Assembly (NCBI RefSeq): GCF_009299795.1
Contig: NZ_VIGP01000001.1
Coordinates: 682,001-746,000 of the forward strand
From: Brachybacterium subflavum
GTDB lineage: Bacteria; Actinomycetota; Actinomycetes; Actinomycetales; Dermabacteraceae
DNA: 64,000 nt
Direction: 5' to 3'
Part shown: positions 43,174-51,970 of the stretch, one piece after another
How the letters are laid out: each line of letters starts with the position of its first letter
Position numbering within the stretch: the stretch's first letter is position 1
The notes under the pieces: generated by a model
Database searches by the model: none
What the model saw: the letters and a program-made list of their open reading frames with translations, nothing else
Told to the model about the DNA's origin: nothing
Translations under genes and position numbers: made by a program

Positions 43174-44955
43174 TCACCTGTACCCGCGCGCCTGCACGTC
43201 GTACAGCTCGCGGTAGCGGCCGCCTCGCGACATGAGCTGCGCGTGCGTGCCCTGTTCGAGCACGCGGCCGTGGTCGAGGACGACCACCAGATCGGCCGCG
43301 GCGACGGTCGAGAAGCGGTGGGTGACCAGCAGCGTCACCCCGCCGGTCGTCCCGGTGCGCCCCGCCGCCTCGGCATAGCCGGTGAACAGGGCGTCCTCGG
43401 TCGCGGGGTCCAGGGCGCTCGTCGGCTCGTCCAGGACGCGCAGCAGCGGCGCAGTCCGCATCATGCCGCGCGCGATCGCGAGGCGCTGCCACTGTCCGCC
43501 GGAGAGCCCGTGCCCTCCCTCCCAGCTGGTGCCGAGCGGTGTGTCGAGGCCCCGGGGGAGGGCTCCCATGATGTCGTCGGCCGAGGCATCGGCGATCGCG
43601 CGCCGGACCTCTGCGGGATCCTCGGCCCGCGGCAGATCGCCCACGCCCACCGTGGCGAGCGCCGTGTACTCCAGGCGCGCGTGGTCCTGGAAGGCGCCAG
43701 CGCAGCGCTCGCGCCAGGCGACGGGGTCGAGGCGGGGCAGCGGTGTGCCGTCGACCTCGATCGTTCCGGTATCGAGGTCGTGCAGGCCCAGCAGAAGGTC
43801 GACGAGCGTGGACTTGCCCGCGCCGTTCTCCCCGACCAGGGCGACGGTGAATCCGGCCGGCAGATCGAGGTCGATGTCCTCGATCACGGGCGCGCTGCCG
43901 CCGGGTCGGGTGAAGGTGACGCCGCGCAGGCGGATCCCCTCCGTCAGGCGCGCGGGCGGAGTCGCGGTGCCGGGATGGGCGCGCGCGTCCTCCTCGACGC
44001 GGTCGGCGAGCCACAGGTAGCGGCTCACGGTGCGCAGGCTGTTCTGGAGGGTCGTGATGCCCATGCTGATCGAGCGCGCCGCGTTCTGCAGGTTCTCCAA
44101 GCTCATCACGGCGATCGTCATCGCGGCGATCGCGACCGTGCCGGCGAGCGCGTCGTGGGCCATCCACGCGATCACGGCGATCGCGGGCACGTAGAAGGCG
44201 AGCGAGGCGAGCAGCATGAGCAGCGAAGTGCGCCGGGTGGCGGCGAGCTCGGGGCGGGTCCAGTCGCGGGCCGCGGCGCCGATGCGGCGCAGCAGGAAGC
44301 CGCGGGCTCCGAAGGTGCGGATCTCGCTCGCGCCCGCCCTCTGGGCGGTGAGATCCATGAGCGCGCCGAGGCGCCGGCTGGGCTCGGCGCTCTCCTCCTC
44401 GGCGAGCTTGCGGATGCGGGTGGTGGGGGTGGTGATGAGGATCTGCGGGATCCCGGCGAGGGCGACGAGGGCGAGGCGCCAGTCCGCCCCGATCGCGACG
44501 ATCAGCGCCGTGGCCGGGGCGAGGAACGAGCGCAGGGCGTTCATCAGCGAGTTGTAGCCCACGCCGACGGCGCCGCCGTGGTCGCGCAGGGCCTGGACGG
44601 TGTCCAGCGTCTCGGGGTCCTCGAGGTGGGAGAGGGTGGTCAGCGTCGCCAGGTGCTGGGCGGTGCGGGCCTCGAAGCGGTCGGCCATGGCCTGCAGCAG
44701 GCCCACGCGGTAGCGGGTGCCCCAGATCGACAGCAGCGAGTTCGTGCCGATCACGGCGGCCGCGGCGGCGCCCGCGAGCAGGGCGGTGCGGGAGTCCGCC
44801 GCGACGACGGCCGCGATGATGATCCCGTACAGCAGCGGCGTGATGCCCGTCAGCAGCTTCGCGAGGGTCTCGAGGAAGGCGAAGACGCAGGCGCGCGGCG
44901 AGGTCCTCCAGCTCTCGCGCAGCACGAAGAGGATCGGCCGGATCGACTCACGCAT
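43174..44955 (-). CDS. ABC exporter half-transporter (first of pair)
   Basis: 593-residue fusion of a six-helix membrane domain (about 1-320) and an ATPase domain (about 350-590). It has Walker A GENGAGKST, signature GLSGGQWQR, Walker B VLDEPTSALDP and the switch LLVTHRFS, all canonical. The upstream gene encodes a second half-transporter and overlaps this start by eight bases, so a heterodimeric exporter is likely. Peptides, lipids or drugs are common substrates of this class; nothing here narrows it. Confidence 0.87.
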   Translation of the reverse strand: MRESIRPILFVLRESWRTSPRACVFAFLETLAKLLTGITPLLYGIIIAAVVAADSRTALLAGAAAAAVIGTNSLLSIWGTRYRVGLLQAMADRFEARTAQHLATLTTLSHLEDPETLDTVQALRDHGGAVGVGYNSLMNALRSFLAPATALIVAIGADWRLALVALAGIPQILITTPTTRIRKLAEEESAEPSRRLGALMDLTAQRAGASEIRTFGARGFLLRRIGAAARDWTRPELAATRRTSLLMLLASLAFYVPAIAVIAWMAHDALAGTVAIAAMTIAVMSLENLQNAARSISMGITTLQNSLRTVSRYLWLADRVEEDARAHPGTATPPARLTEGIRLRGVTFTRPGGSAPVIEDIDLDLPAGFTVALVGENGAGKSTLVDLLLGLHDLDTGTIEVDGTPLPRLDPVAWRERCAGAFQDHARLEYTALATVGVGDLPRAEDPAEVRRAIADASADDIMGALPRGLDTPLGTSWEGGHGLSGGQWQRLAIARGMMRTAPLLRVLDEPTSALDPATEDALFTGYAEAAGRTGTTGGVTLLVTHRFSTVAAADLVVVLDHGRVLEQGTHAQLMSRGGRYRELYDVQARGYR

Positions 44956-46834
44956 CCTCGGCCCCCTCGAACGGAGAGGCGCCGCCGCCTCCGGCGCGGG
45001 CGAAGCGGCGTGCCTGCAGCGTGAACATCTCCGCGTAGCGTCCGCCGCGGTCCATGAGCTCCTCGTGCGGGCCGTCCTCGACGATGCGTCCGCCCTCGAG
45101 CACGACGATCCGGTCTGCGCGGCGCACGGAGGAGAGGCGGTGGGAGACCAGCAGCGTGGTGACGCCGCGGCCGAGCTCCATGAGGTCCTCGAAGAGGGCC
45201 GCCTCGGCGCGGACGTCGAGGGCCGACGTCGGCTCGTCCAGGATCAGGGCCTGGGCGCCGTCCTCGACGGCGCCGAGCGCGCGGGCGAGGGCGAGTCGCT
45301 GCCACTGGCCGCCCGAGAGGTCGGTCCCGCCGGAGAGCCCTGGGGCCAGCGGCGTCTCCAGTCCGGCGTTCTCGCGGTCGAGGCGCTCGAGGATCGCGGC
45401 GCCGCCGGCTCGCTCGACGAGGTCGGCGATGCGGGCGGCGTCGGCGGGGCGCCCCAGCGTCACGTTGTCGGCGGCGCTGAGGGGGAAGCGCGTGAAGTCC
45501 TGCAGGATCACGGAGACGCGGGGTCGGTGCTCGTCCGCCGGCGCTGCGGGGACCCCTCCGACGTCGACGCTCCCCGCGGTGGGGCGCTCGAGGCCGGCGA
45601 TCAGCGACATGAGCGTGGACTTCCCGGCACCGTTCGCACCCACGATGCCGAGGGTCTGGCCGGCGGGGATCTCGAGGTCGAGATGCGCGAGGACCGGGTG
45701 CTCATTCTGGGGGTAGTGGAAGGACACGTCGCGCAGCGTGATGCCTGCGGTGCGAGGAGTGGAAGGGGCGGTGGGGACCGGTTGCGGGTTCGCCCGACGC
45801 TCGTCGGCCGCGAGGTCCCGCTCCAGGTCCGTGATCTCGCGGTGGGTGTGCCCGGCCTGCAGGAAGTGGGTCTGGGGATCGCCGATCGGGCCGAAGCCGT
45901 CGAGCACGCCGGCGGCCGCGGCGAGGACGGCGGCCAGGCGTCCCACGTCGATGGTCCCGGCCAGGGCGTCGTGGACCAGCAGCAGGGAGACGGCGACGAG
46001 GACGAGCGCCGAGAACAGCGCGACCGCATCGGCGGCGCGCGTCCGCGGCACGTCGGCCGTGAAGAGGGCGTCGCCGCGCTCGTGGCCGGCCAGCTGCGGA
46101 CGCAGCCACGGCAGGAGGCCGAAGAGGCGCACCTCGCGTGCGGTGCGCTCGCCGGAGGCGACCCGGAAGGCGTAGCGCGTGCGTCGTTGCGCGGTCGAGA
46201 GCGCACTGCCGGAGATCGTGTCCAGCAGGCTCGCGAGGTACTGCACCCACACGCGCGAGACCAGCCGCGCGACCACGAGCAGCACGAGCGCGACCAGCGG
46301 ATTCCAGCTCGCGAGGATCGCGAGCGGCGCGAGCCCCGTGAGGCGGGCGGTGACGACGGCCTGGGCATTCTGGGTGGAGGTCAGCATGCGCCAGTCGCGG
46401 ATCTGCTCGAGCAGCGAGACGGCGCTGGCGGAGACGGACGAGCCGTCGAGGTGCGCGACGCCGTCGGGGCGCAGGAGCACTCCGGCCAGGTGCAGGCTGC
46501 GCTGCTCACGGACCCGGGCATCCAGGCTCTCGGTGAGCACCTCCGACAGCGCCCCGATCAGGGGAGTGGCGAGGAGGCTCGCGCCGAGGACGATGACACC
46601 GCGCACGAGGCGCGGATCGGCGGCGTGGCGACCGATCGCGTCGGCGAGGCCGCCGACCACGCCGCCCAGTCCGAGGATGGTCCCGCCGCTCGCCGCCATC
46701 GAGGCCAGTGCCAGCAGCACGAGGCCGACGGCTCGGGCGGGGGAGGCGGAGGCGATGAAGCGCAGCAGGCCCAGCCGCGCCGCGATGTCCCCGCGCAGCG
46801 TGGGCGCGCCGGTGCGCTCGGTGCTCGGGGACAT
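44948..46834 (-). CDS. ABC exporter half-transporter (second of pair)
   Basis: 628 residues with the same layout as its partner. The membrane domain is at about 25-330. The ATPase domain has Walker A GANGAGKST, signature DLSGGQWQR, Walker B LILDEPTSALD and LLVSHRLSSV, so both nucleotide sites of the dimer look competent. The two proteins are paralogous but clearly diverged. The C-terminal tail AGGGGASPFEGAEDA is Gly-rich. It is the promoter-proximal gene of the pair. Confidence 0.87.
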   Translation of the reverse strand: MSPSTERTGAPTLRGDIAARLGLLRFIASASPARAVGLVLLALASMAASGGTILGLGGVVGGLADAIGRHAADPRLVRGVIVLGASLLATPLIGALSEVLTESLDARVREQRSLHLAGVLLRPDGVAHLDGSSVSASAVSLLEQIRDWRMLTSTQNAQAVVTARLTGLAPLAILASWNPLVALVLLVVARLVSRVWVQYLASLLDTISGSALSTAQRRTRYAFRVASGERTAREVRLFGLLPWLRPQLAGHERGDALFTADVPRTRAADAVALFSALVLVAVSLLLVHDALAGTIDVGRLAAVLAAAAGVLDGFGPIGDPQTHFLQAGHTHREITDLERDLAADERRANPQPVPTAPSTPRTAGITLRDVSFHYPQNEHPVLAHLDLEIPAGQTLGIVGANGAGKSTLMSLIAGLERPTAGSVDVGGVPAAPADEHRPRVSVILQDFTRFPLSAADNVTLGRPADAARIADLVERAGGAAILERLDRENAGLETPLAPGLSGGTDLSGGQWQRLALARALGAVEDGAQALILDEPTSALDVRAEAALFEDLMELGRGVTTLLVSHRLSSVRRADRIVVLEGGRIVEDGPHEELMDRGGRYAEMFTLQARRFARAGGGGASPFEGAEDA

Positions 46835-46909
46835 GGGGCCACTCTGGCATGGAGCGGCGTGCGGGCGGAGAGGAATATCCGAGGCCAGCCCGCCGCGATC
46901 ACCCGGGGT

Positions 46910-48124
46910 TCAGCCGGCCGCGCGGGAGTCGGTGCCCGGGGAGCGCTCGATCGCGTCGCCGCGCGCGAGGTCGGCGATCTGCTCCTCGTCGAGGCTGCGG
47001 GCGCGGCGGGTGAGCTGCTCGACGTCCTCGACCTTCTTGGAGGTCAGCTCCATCTCCTCGAAGCGCCGCGCGGTCACCAGCACGCGCGACTGCAGGGAGC
47101 CGACGGCGTCGTTGTACGCGGCGACGGAGGAGTCCAGCGACCGGCCCACTTTCCCCAGATGCCCGGCGAGGGTGCCCAGCCGGTGGTGCAGCTCGCGGCC
47201 CGCGTCGAGCACCTGGCGGGCGTCGCGGTTCAGCGAGTCGGTGCGCCAGGTGTGCGCCACCGTGCGCAGCAGGGCGACGAGGGTCGCTGGGGAGGCGATC
47301 ACGACGTCCCGCGAGAACGCGTGCTCGAGCAGCTCCGGATCGGACTCGAGCGCCGCGGCGAGCACGCCGTCGCTGGGCACGAACATCACCGTGAACTCGG
47401 GGGTGTCGCCGAGCGCGGCCCAGTAGGACTTCGTGCCCAGGCGGTCCGCGTGCCCGCGCATGGCCTTCGCATGTGCTGCGCGGCGGGTGCGCGAGCGGTC
47501 GGCGTCGGGCTCCTCGACCGCGTCGAGGTAGGCGTCCATCGGCGCCTTCGCGTCCACCACCACGCTGCGCCCGCCGCTCAGGCGCACCACCATGTCCGGC
47601 CGCTGACCGGCCTCGCCCGCTGCCCCGCGGCCCGCGTGCTGCTCGCTGAAGTCGACGTGCTCGAGCATGCCGGCGGCCTCGACGATGCGCCGCAGCTGCA
47701 CCTCGCCCCAGCGCCCGCGGGAGGTGGGAGCGCGCAGGGCGGCGGTGAGAGCGTGGGTGCCCCGATCCAGGTCGCGGGTGCGCTCGCCGAGCTCCTCGAG
47801 GTGGGCGCGCAGCGCGCCGTCGGACCGGGCGCGGGCGCTCTCGCTGCGCTCGACATGCTGCTCGAGCTGCGTGAGCGCGTGGGAGATGGGGGCGAGGGTG
47901 CTGCGCAGCTCGGCGTCGCGCTGGGCGGCCTGGGCCTCGCGGCGCTCCGCCTCGCGCTCGAGCTGCAGCTGGACCGGATCGATCACCGGGGTGCTCTGGT
48001 CGCGCCGTGCGGCATCCGTGCGCGACGAGGACCGCGCGTGCGGATCGCGCATGACGAGATAGGTGCCCAGCCCGCCGAGGGCGACGCCGACCAGGAGGAC
48101 GAGGATCACGGTGAGGGTGTCCAT
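46910..48124 (-). CDS. rmuC: DNA recombination protein RmuC homologue
   Basis: 404 residues: one N-terminal transmembrane helix (about 5-24), a long coiled coil (about 45-115), and the RmuC nuclease-like domain with GRWGEVQLRRIVEAAGML near 137, VVVDAKAPMDAYL near 190 and FVPSDGVLAAAL near 255. RmuC limits inversion rearrangements and helps resolve damaged replication forks. The last 40 residues are charged. Confidence 0.93.
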   Translation of the reverse strand: MDTLTVILVLLVGVALGGLGTYLVMRDPHARSSSRTDAARRDQSTPVIDPVQLQLEREAERREAQAAQRDAELRSTLAPISHALTQLEQHVERSESARARSDGALRAHLEELGERTRDLDRGTHALTAALRAPTSRGRWGEVQLRRIVEAAGMLEHVDFSEQHAGRGAAGEAGQRPDMVVRLSGGRSVVVDAKAPMDAYLDAVEEPDADRSRTRRAAHAKAMRGHADRLGTKSYWAALGDTPEFTVMFVPSDGVLAAALESDPELLEHAFSRDVVIASPATLVALLRTVAHTWRTDSLNRDARQVLDAGRELHHRLGTLAGHLGKVGRSLDSSVAAYNDAVGSLQSRVLVTARRFEEMELTSKKVEDVEQLTRRARSLDEEQIADLARGDAIERSPGTDSRAAG

Positions 48125-48184
48125 GGATTCAGCACACCACAGGGCACCGACATCCGAGCGGAGGCGGGCTGCGCGGTCCGGCGG

Positions 48185-48289
48185 GATCTCGGAGGCCGGC
48201 GGTGCTCCGGGCGGTGGTGACCTCGGAAGTCGGTGGCGCAGCGGGTGGCTGGCGGCGACCTCAGAGGCCGGCGGCGCTCCGATGCGCGG
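48185..48289. repeat. Degenerate duplication of the hxlR-type gene end
   Basis: A segment of about 34 bases beginning GA(T/C)CTC occurs at 48185-48218, in a more diverged form at 48219-48255, and at 48256-48289. The last copy holds the final codons and stop of the HxlR-type gene. The two outer copies are about three-quarters identical. It looks like a duplicated 3' end with no coding role. Confidence 0.55.
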
Positions 48290-48620
48290 CGACCTCGTCC
48301 ATGTGGTCGACGGCCCAGGTGCGGAGGATCTCGAGCGGTTCGAGCAGGGTGCGGCCCAGATCCGAGAGCTCGTACTCCACGTGAGGCGGGATCTCGGGGT
48401 ACACGGTGCGGGTGACCAGGCCGTCGGCCTCCAGGGAGCGGAGAGTCTGGGTGAGCATCTTCTGGCTGATGCCGTCGATGCGCCGCGAGATCTGCGAGAA
48501 CCGCAGGGGGCCGTCCTCGAGCGTGCCGATGATCAGCACGGTCCAGCGGTCGCCGATGCGGTCCAGCAGCTGGCGGGACGGGCAGACGCGGTAGGGGTCG
48601 TAGAGGGCGGGGGCGGACAT
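48261..48620 (-). CDS. HxlR-family winged-helix regulator
   Basis: 119 residues. It has the HxlR entry motif with a single cysteine (YRVCPSRQLLDRIGDRW), LRFSQISRRIDGISQKMLTQTLRSLE as the recognition helices, and RTVYPEIPPHVEYELSDLG as the wing. Members sense thiol-reactive or redox stress and control a divergent oxidoreductase, which fits the NAD(P)-binding gene on the other strand 168 bases away. GGAGGAA precedes the ATG. Confidence 0.92.
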   Translation of the reverse strand: MSAPALYDPYRVCPSRQLLDRIGDRWTVLIIGTLEDGPLRFSQISRRIDGISQKMLTQTLRSLEADGLVTRTVYPEIPPHVEYELSDLGRTLLEPLEILRTWAVDHMDEVAAHRSAAGL

Positions 48621-48646
48621 GGTGGGTTCCTCCCGGGGCGCGGCAG

Positions 48647-48695
48647 AAGGTTACTGCAAGGTGCCTACTTCCCCAAGGGTACTCGGTTACCTACA
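48647..48695. promoter_or_regulatory. Repeated operator between the HxlR-type regulator and its divergent target
   Basis: Two related half-palindromic blocks lie in the shared promoter region: AAGGTTACTGCAAGGTGCCTACTT (split as 48647-48658 and 48659-48670) and AAGGGTACTCGGTTACCTACA (48675-48685 and 48686-48695). The GGTTAC/GTACC-type half-sites fit binding of a dimeric regulator to both promoters. Confidence 0.45.
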
Positions 48696-48788
48696 GTGAG
48701 CGTCGTGGGTGCGGCACACGTCGCACCGCCCGGCGGATCCGCCGGGCATGAGATCGATCAGGGCGCTCGACGCCCCGAAGGAGACACC

Positions 48789-49448
48789 ATGACCAGCACC
48801 TCCCGCATCGTCGTCCTCGGCGGCACCGGCTACGCCGGCTCGCTCATCGTCGAGGAGGCCGCGCGCCGCGGCCACGACGTCGTCGCGGTGAGCCGCACCG
48901 CCCCCGCGTCCCTGCCGGCGGGCGCCTCGCACCGCCCGGGCGACCTGCGCGACGCGGCATTCCTCGCCGACGTCCTGGACGGGGCCGACGCGGTCGTCGC
49001 CACGAGCTCCCCGCGCGGCGGGCTCGCCGAGCCCGGCGTGCTGCGCGCCGCCTACGATCAGCTCGCGCGCCTCGCGGAGGACAAGGGCGTGCGCCTGGGC
49101 GTGATCGGCGGCGCCGGCTCCCTGCACGTGAGCGAGGGAGGCCCGCTGCTCGTGGACACCCCCGAGTTCCCGGCCGAGTTCCAGACCGAGGCCCGCGAGC
49201 TGGGCGCCGTGCTCGAGGACCTGCGCGCCGAGACCGGCGGGCTCGACTGGTTCTTCCTGAGCCCCGCCGCTGGCTTCGGCGGCTACGCGCCCGGCGAGCG
49301 CACCGGCTCCTACCGTGTGGGCGACGACGTCCTCGTCTCCGACGAGAAGGGCGAGTCCTTCATCTCCGGTGCGGACCTCGCGATCGCCGTCGCCGACGAG
49401 ATCGAGCAGCCCGCTCACCGTCGGGCGCGCTTCACCGTCGCCTACTGA
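48789..49448 (+). CDS. NAD(P)-binding Rossmann protein (atypical SDR, NmrA/SDR_a5-like)
   Basis: 219 residues. It starts RIVVLGGTGYAGSLIVEEAARRGH, a glycine-rich dinucleotide loop (GGTGYAG, residues about 11-17), with DLRDAAFLADVLDGADAVV in the middle and LDWFFLSPAAGFGGYAPGERTG near the substrate site. It lacks a Y-x-x-x-K catalytic pair and so belongs to the atypical or regulatory SDR type. It is probably induced through the divergent HxlR-type regulator. The substrate is unknown. Confidence 0.87.
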   Translation: MTSTSRIVVLGGTGYAGSLIVEEAARRGHDVVAVSRTAPASLPAGASHRPGDLRDAAFLADVLDGADAVVATSSPRGGLAEPGVLRAAYDQLARLAEDKGVRLGVIGGAGSLHVSEGGPLLVDTPEFPAEFQTEARELGAVLEDLRAETGGLDWFFLSPAAGFGGYAPGERTGSYRVGDDVLVSDEKGESFISGADLAIAVADEIEQPAHRRARFTVAY

Positions 49449-49474
49449 CCCGTCCGGCTGTCGGCCCCGCAGAA

Positions 49475-49528
49475 GATATGAGCGTGGCGAGCCGAGATCC
49501 GTCGATCTCGGCTCGCCACGCTCATATC
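49475..49528. terminator. Perfect 25-base stem-loop between convergent genes
   Basis: Left arm 49475-49499 (GATATGAGCGTGGCGAGCCG...) and right arm 49504-49528 are exact complements with a CGTC loop. It lies between the convergent oxidoreductase and DoxX-like genes, so it probably terminates both. The arms are longer than the other terminators in this window and begin with an AT-rich base. Confidence 0.75.
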
Positions 49529-49555
49529 CTGCGTTTCGCGGAGCACGAAGGGAGG

Positions 49556-49999
49556 TCAGTCCTTCGCGACCTCCTTGACCTTCACCTTCTTCGAGCCCGC
49601 GCCGCGGACGACCAGCGCGAGCGCGATCGCGGCGAGCCAGAGGTCCTTGGACAGCGGCGTGCCCGCGTGGGAGGGGCGGATGCCGTCGGCCTGGGTCATC
49701 TCGGAGTTGCGGAAGTACATCGAGAGCATGCCGGCGCTGAAGGCGCCGAGGCCCAGGCCGGCCACGCGGGTCGGCACGAGCGGCAGCAGCAGCGCCGAGC
49801 CGACGGCGATCTCGCCGAGGCTCACGAGCCAGCCGAACTGCTTGGGGGACAGGCTCTCCACCTGGGGGATGCCCTGGGAGGCCATCTGCTGGAGACCGGT
49901 GGCGGCCTCCTCGGGGAGGCCGAGCTTCCCGATCCCCGAGTTCAGGATGTATGCGCCGGTGACGCCGCGCAGGATGGTGTTGCTGAGGCTGAAGGCCAT
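49556..49999 (-). CDS. DoxX-like membrane protein
   Basis: 147 residues with four hydrophobic segments. LRGVTGAYILNSGIGKLGLP near the start and GWLVSLGEIAVGSALLLPLVP near 57-77 fit the DoxX/DUF4395-like group of small membrane oxidoreductase partners. A basic tail (KKVKVKEVAKD) closes it. AAGGAG lies just before the ATG. The function is not known. Confidence 0.7.
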   Translation of the reverse strand: MAFSLSNTILRGVTGAYILNSGIGKLGLPEEAATGLQQMASQGIPQVESLSPKQFGWLVSLGEIAVGSALLLPLVPTRVAGLGLGAFSAGMLSMYFRNSEMTQADGIRPSHAGTPLSKDLWLAAIALALVVRGAGSKKVKVKEVAKD

Positions 50000-50179
50000 G
50001 GGGACTCCTTGATCGAGAGCGGTCCGTGCAGGACGAGAGTAGTGAATCGGGCCGGGAGCGGGGGAGCGGTGCCCGGTGTGGTGCGCGAGGACTCACGGGG
50101 ATCCCGCGGGATGCCGCTGCGAGCGCGTGCTCTCGCCCACGACGGCCGCGCGCGACGGGCATCCTGGCCGTTCGGCCCG

Positions 50180-50185
50180 TAGACT
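50180..50185 (+). promoter_or_regulatory. -10 box of a probable leaderless ychF promoter
   Basis: TAGACT ends eight bases before the GTG of ychF, and no ribosome site is present. Confidence 0.5.
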
Positions 50186-50193
50186 CCGATCCC

Positions 50194-51279
50194 GTGGCTC
50201 TCACCATCGGAATCGTCGGACTGCCCAACGTCGGCAAGTCCACCCTTTTCAACGCTCTCACCCGCGCAGAGGTCCTCGCGGCGAACTACCCGTTCGCCAC
50301 GATCGACCCGAACGTCGGCGTGGTGCCTCTGCCCGATCCGCGGCTCGGCACCCTCGCCGAGATGTTCGCCAGCGAGAAGCAGGTCCCCGCGACCGTCTCC
50401 TTCGTGGACATCGCCGGCATCGTCAAGGGAGCGAGCGAGGGCGAGGGACTGGGCAACAAGTTCCTCGCGAACATCCGTGAAGCCGATGCGATCTGCCAGG
50501 TCACCCGTGCCTTCTCGGATCCCGATGTGATCCGGGCCGAAGGGTCCGACGGCCCCTCGGGCGACATGGAGACCATCACCACCGAACTGATCCTCGCCGA
50601 CCTCCAGACCCTCGAGAACGCGCGCCCGCGCGTCGAGAAGGAGGTCAAGCGGAAGCTCACCGAGGCCGCCGTGCTCGACGCGATGGACGCCGCGAAGGGC
50701 CTGCTGGAGACCGGCACGACACTGTTCCAGGGCGCTGCCGGAGCCGGGATCGACGTCTCGCTGCTCCGCGAGCTGCAGCTGATGACCGCGAAGCCCTTCA
50801 TCTATGTCTTCAACACCGACGAGGAGGGGCTCGCGGACGAGGCCTCCCAGCAGGCGCTGCGCAACCTCGTCGCCCCGGCCGACGCGATCTTCCTGGACGC
50901 CAAGTTCGAGTCAGAGCTCGCCGAGCTCGACGAGGACGAGGCGCGGGAGATGCTCGAGAGCACCGGCCAGGCCGAGTCCGGCCTCGACCAGCTCGCGCGC
51001 GTCGGCTTCCACACGCTGGGCCTGCAGACCTACCTCACCGCCGGCCCCAAGGAGTCCCGCGCGTGGACCATCCCGCAGGGCGCGACCGCCCCGCAGGCCG
51101 CCGGCGTGATCCACACGGACTTCGAGCGCGGCTTCATCAAGGCCGAGATCGTCAGCTTCGACAAGCTCGTCGAGGCAGGCTCCATGGCCGACGCCAAGGC
51201 CCACGGCTGGGTGCGCATGGAGGGCAAGGACTACGTGATGGCCGACGGGGACGTGGTTGAATTTAGATTCAATGTCTAA
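50194..51279 (+). CDS. ychF: Redox-regulated ATPase YchF (Obg family)
   Basis: 361-residue ribosome-associated P-loop protein that hydrolyses ATP. It has G1 GLPNVGKSTLFNAL near 8-21, FATIDPNVG, G3 VDIAGIVKGASEGEGLGN near 70, FNTDEE in the NKxE position, and the C-terminal TGS domain ending DVVEFRFNV. The final eight codons switch to GTT GAA TTT AGA TTC AAT GTC TAA, unlike the C/G-ending codons of the rest, yet keep the conserved protein ending. This looks like a recombination junction at the 3' end of the gene. Confidence 0.96.
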   Translation: MALTIGIVGLPNVGKSTLFNALTRAEVLAANYPFATIDPNVGVVPLPDPRLGTLAEMFASEKQVPATVSFVDIAGIVKGASEGEGLGNKFLANIREADAICQVTRAFSDPDVIRAEGSDGPSGDMETITTELILADLQTLENARPRVEKEVKRKLTEAAVLDAMDAAKGLLETGTTLFQGAAGAGIDVSLLRELQLMTAKPFIYVFNTDEEGLADEASQQALRNLVAPADAIFLDAKFESELAELDEDEAREMLESTGQAESGLDQLARVGFHTLGLQTYLTAGPKESRAWTIPQGATAPQAAGVIHTDFERGFIKAEIVSFDKLVEAGSMADAKAHGWVRMEGKDYVMADGDVVEFRFNV

Positions 51280-51592
51280 AGTGGGCTTCTGACCAGGAAT
51301 TTTATATTCGCAGCTTCGGATCTTGCTCGGCGGGCGAGTTTCGATTCAACATCTGCTGGAACGCGTTTTCCCTGCTGACCTGTGACTTTGATCGGCTCCT
51401 GCGGAGCTTCTGCAGGGGCCGAGTCTTGCTTTTGCGGTGCGTGGGCGGAGCGGGCAAACCGCGTCGGCTGGCCTGTTTCGGGGTGGGTTCGAGTCGTTCG
51501 ACGCGCGATCTCTCGGCAGGTGTGTTGACTCAAGAATCAGTATGACTCAAAACTCGGTTGCTTCAGCAGCATCGAGGTTCACCGGGCTCGTT
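51256..51592. other. AT-richer junction with duplicated ychF 3'-end sequence
   Basis: The end of ychF (GAATTTAGATTCAATGTC, 51259-51276) recurs in degenerate form at 51336-51353 (GAGTTTCGATTCAACATC), 14 of 18 bases identical and still reading EFRFNI. The whole stretch to the IS3 end has lower GC than its surroundings. An 85-codon reading on the minus strand (51533-51276) has no recognisable domain, so I do not call it a gene. Best read as the remains of integration events at the 3' end of ychF. Confidence 0.5.
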
Positions 51593-51661
51593 GGGACTGC
51601 TGCACGGATAGGTGACACGTGATCTGGGTTCCCTGAGGGGTGGCCTGGAAGGATGTGCGCC

Positions 51662-51970
51662 ATGCTGGCTCCCTACCCCCGAGAGTTCCGTGAGGGTGTC
51701 GTGCGGGTGGCCCGGTCCCGTGAGGACGGTGTCACTCTCGCGCAGATCGCGAAGGACTTCGGCGTCCACGAGATGACGCTCCACAAGTGGATCCGCCAAG
51801 CCGACATTGACGAGGGCAACCGGCCTGGCAGGGCCCGGGCGCATGCTGCCGAGACGAGAGAGCTCAAGCGCCGGGTGCGCCTCCTCGAACAGGAGAACGA
51901 GGTCCTTCGCCGCGCTGCCGCCTACCTCTCCCAGGCGAACCTGCCGTCAAAAGGCTCCACCCCCTCGTGA
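51662..51970 (+). CDS. IS3-family transposase OrfA
   Basis: 102 residues. The N-terminal helix-turn-helix (YPREFREGVVRVARSREDG, LAQIAKDFGVHEMTLHKWI) binds the IS ends. The C-terminal leucine-zipper coiled coil (ELKRRVRLLEQENEVLRRA) mediates dimerisation. ATG 51662 has GGAAGG eight bases upstream; ATG 51653 would leave no spacer. The stop overlaps orfB (GTGA), which allows coupling or programmed frameshifting to an OrfAB fusion. Confidence 0.9.
   Translation: MLAPYPREFREGVVRVARSREDGVTLAQIAKDFGVHEMTLHKWIRQADIDEGNRPGRARAHAAETRELKRRVRLLEQENEVLRRAAAYLSQANLPSKGSTPS

Noticed and set aside
51276-51533. 85-codon minus-strand frame just after ychF
   Set aside because: It has no recognisable domain and no ribosome site, and lies in an apparent recombination junction. 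It cannot be supported as a gene.
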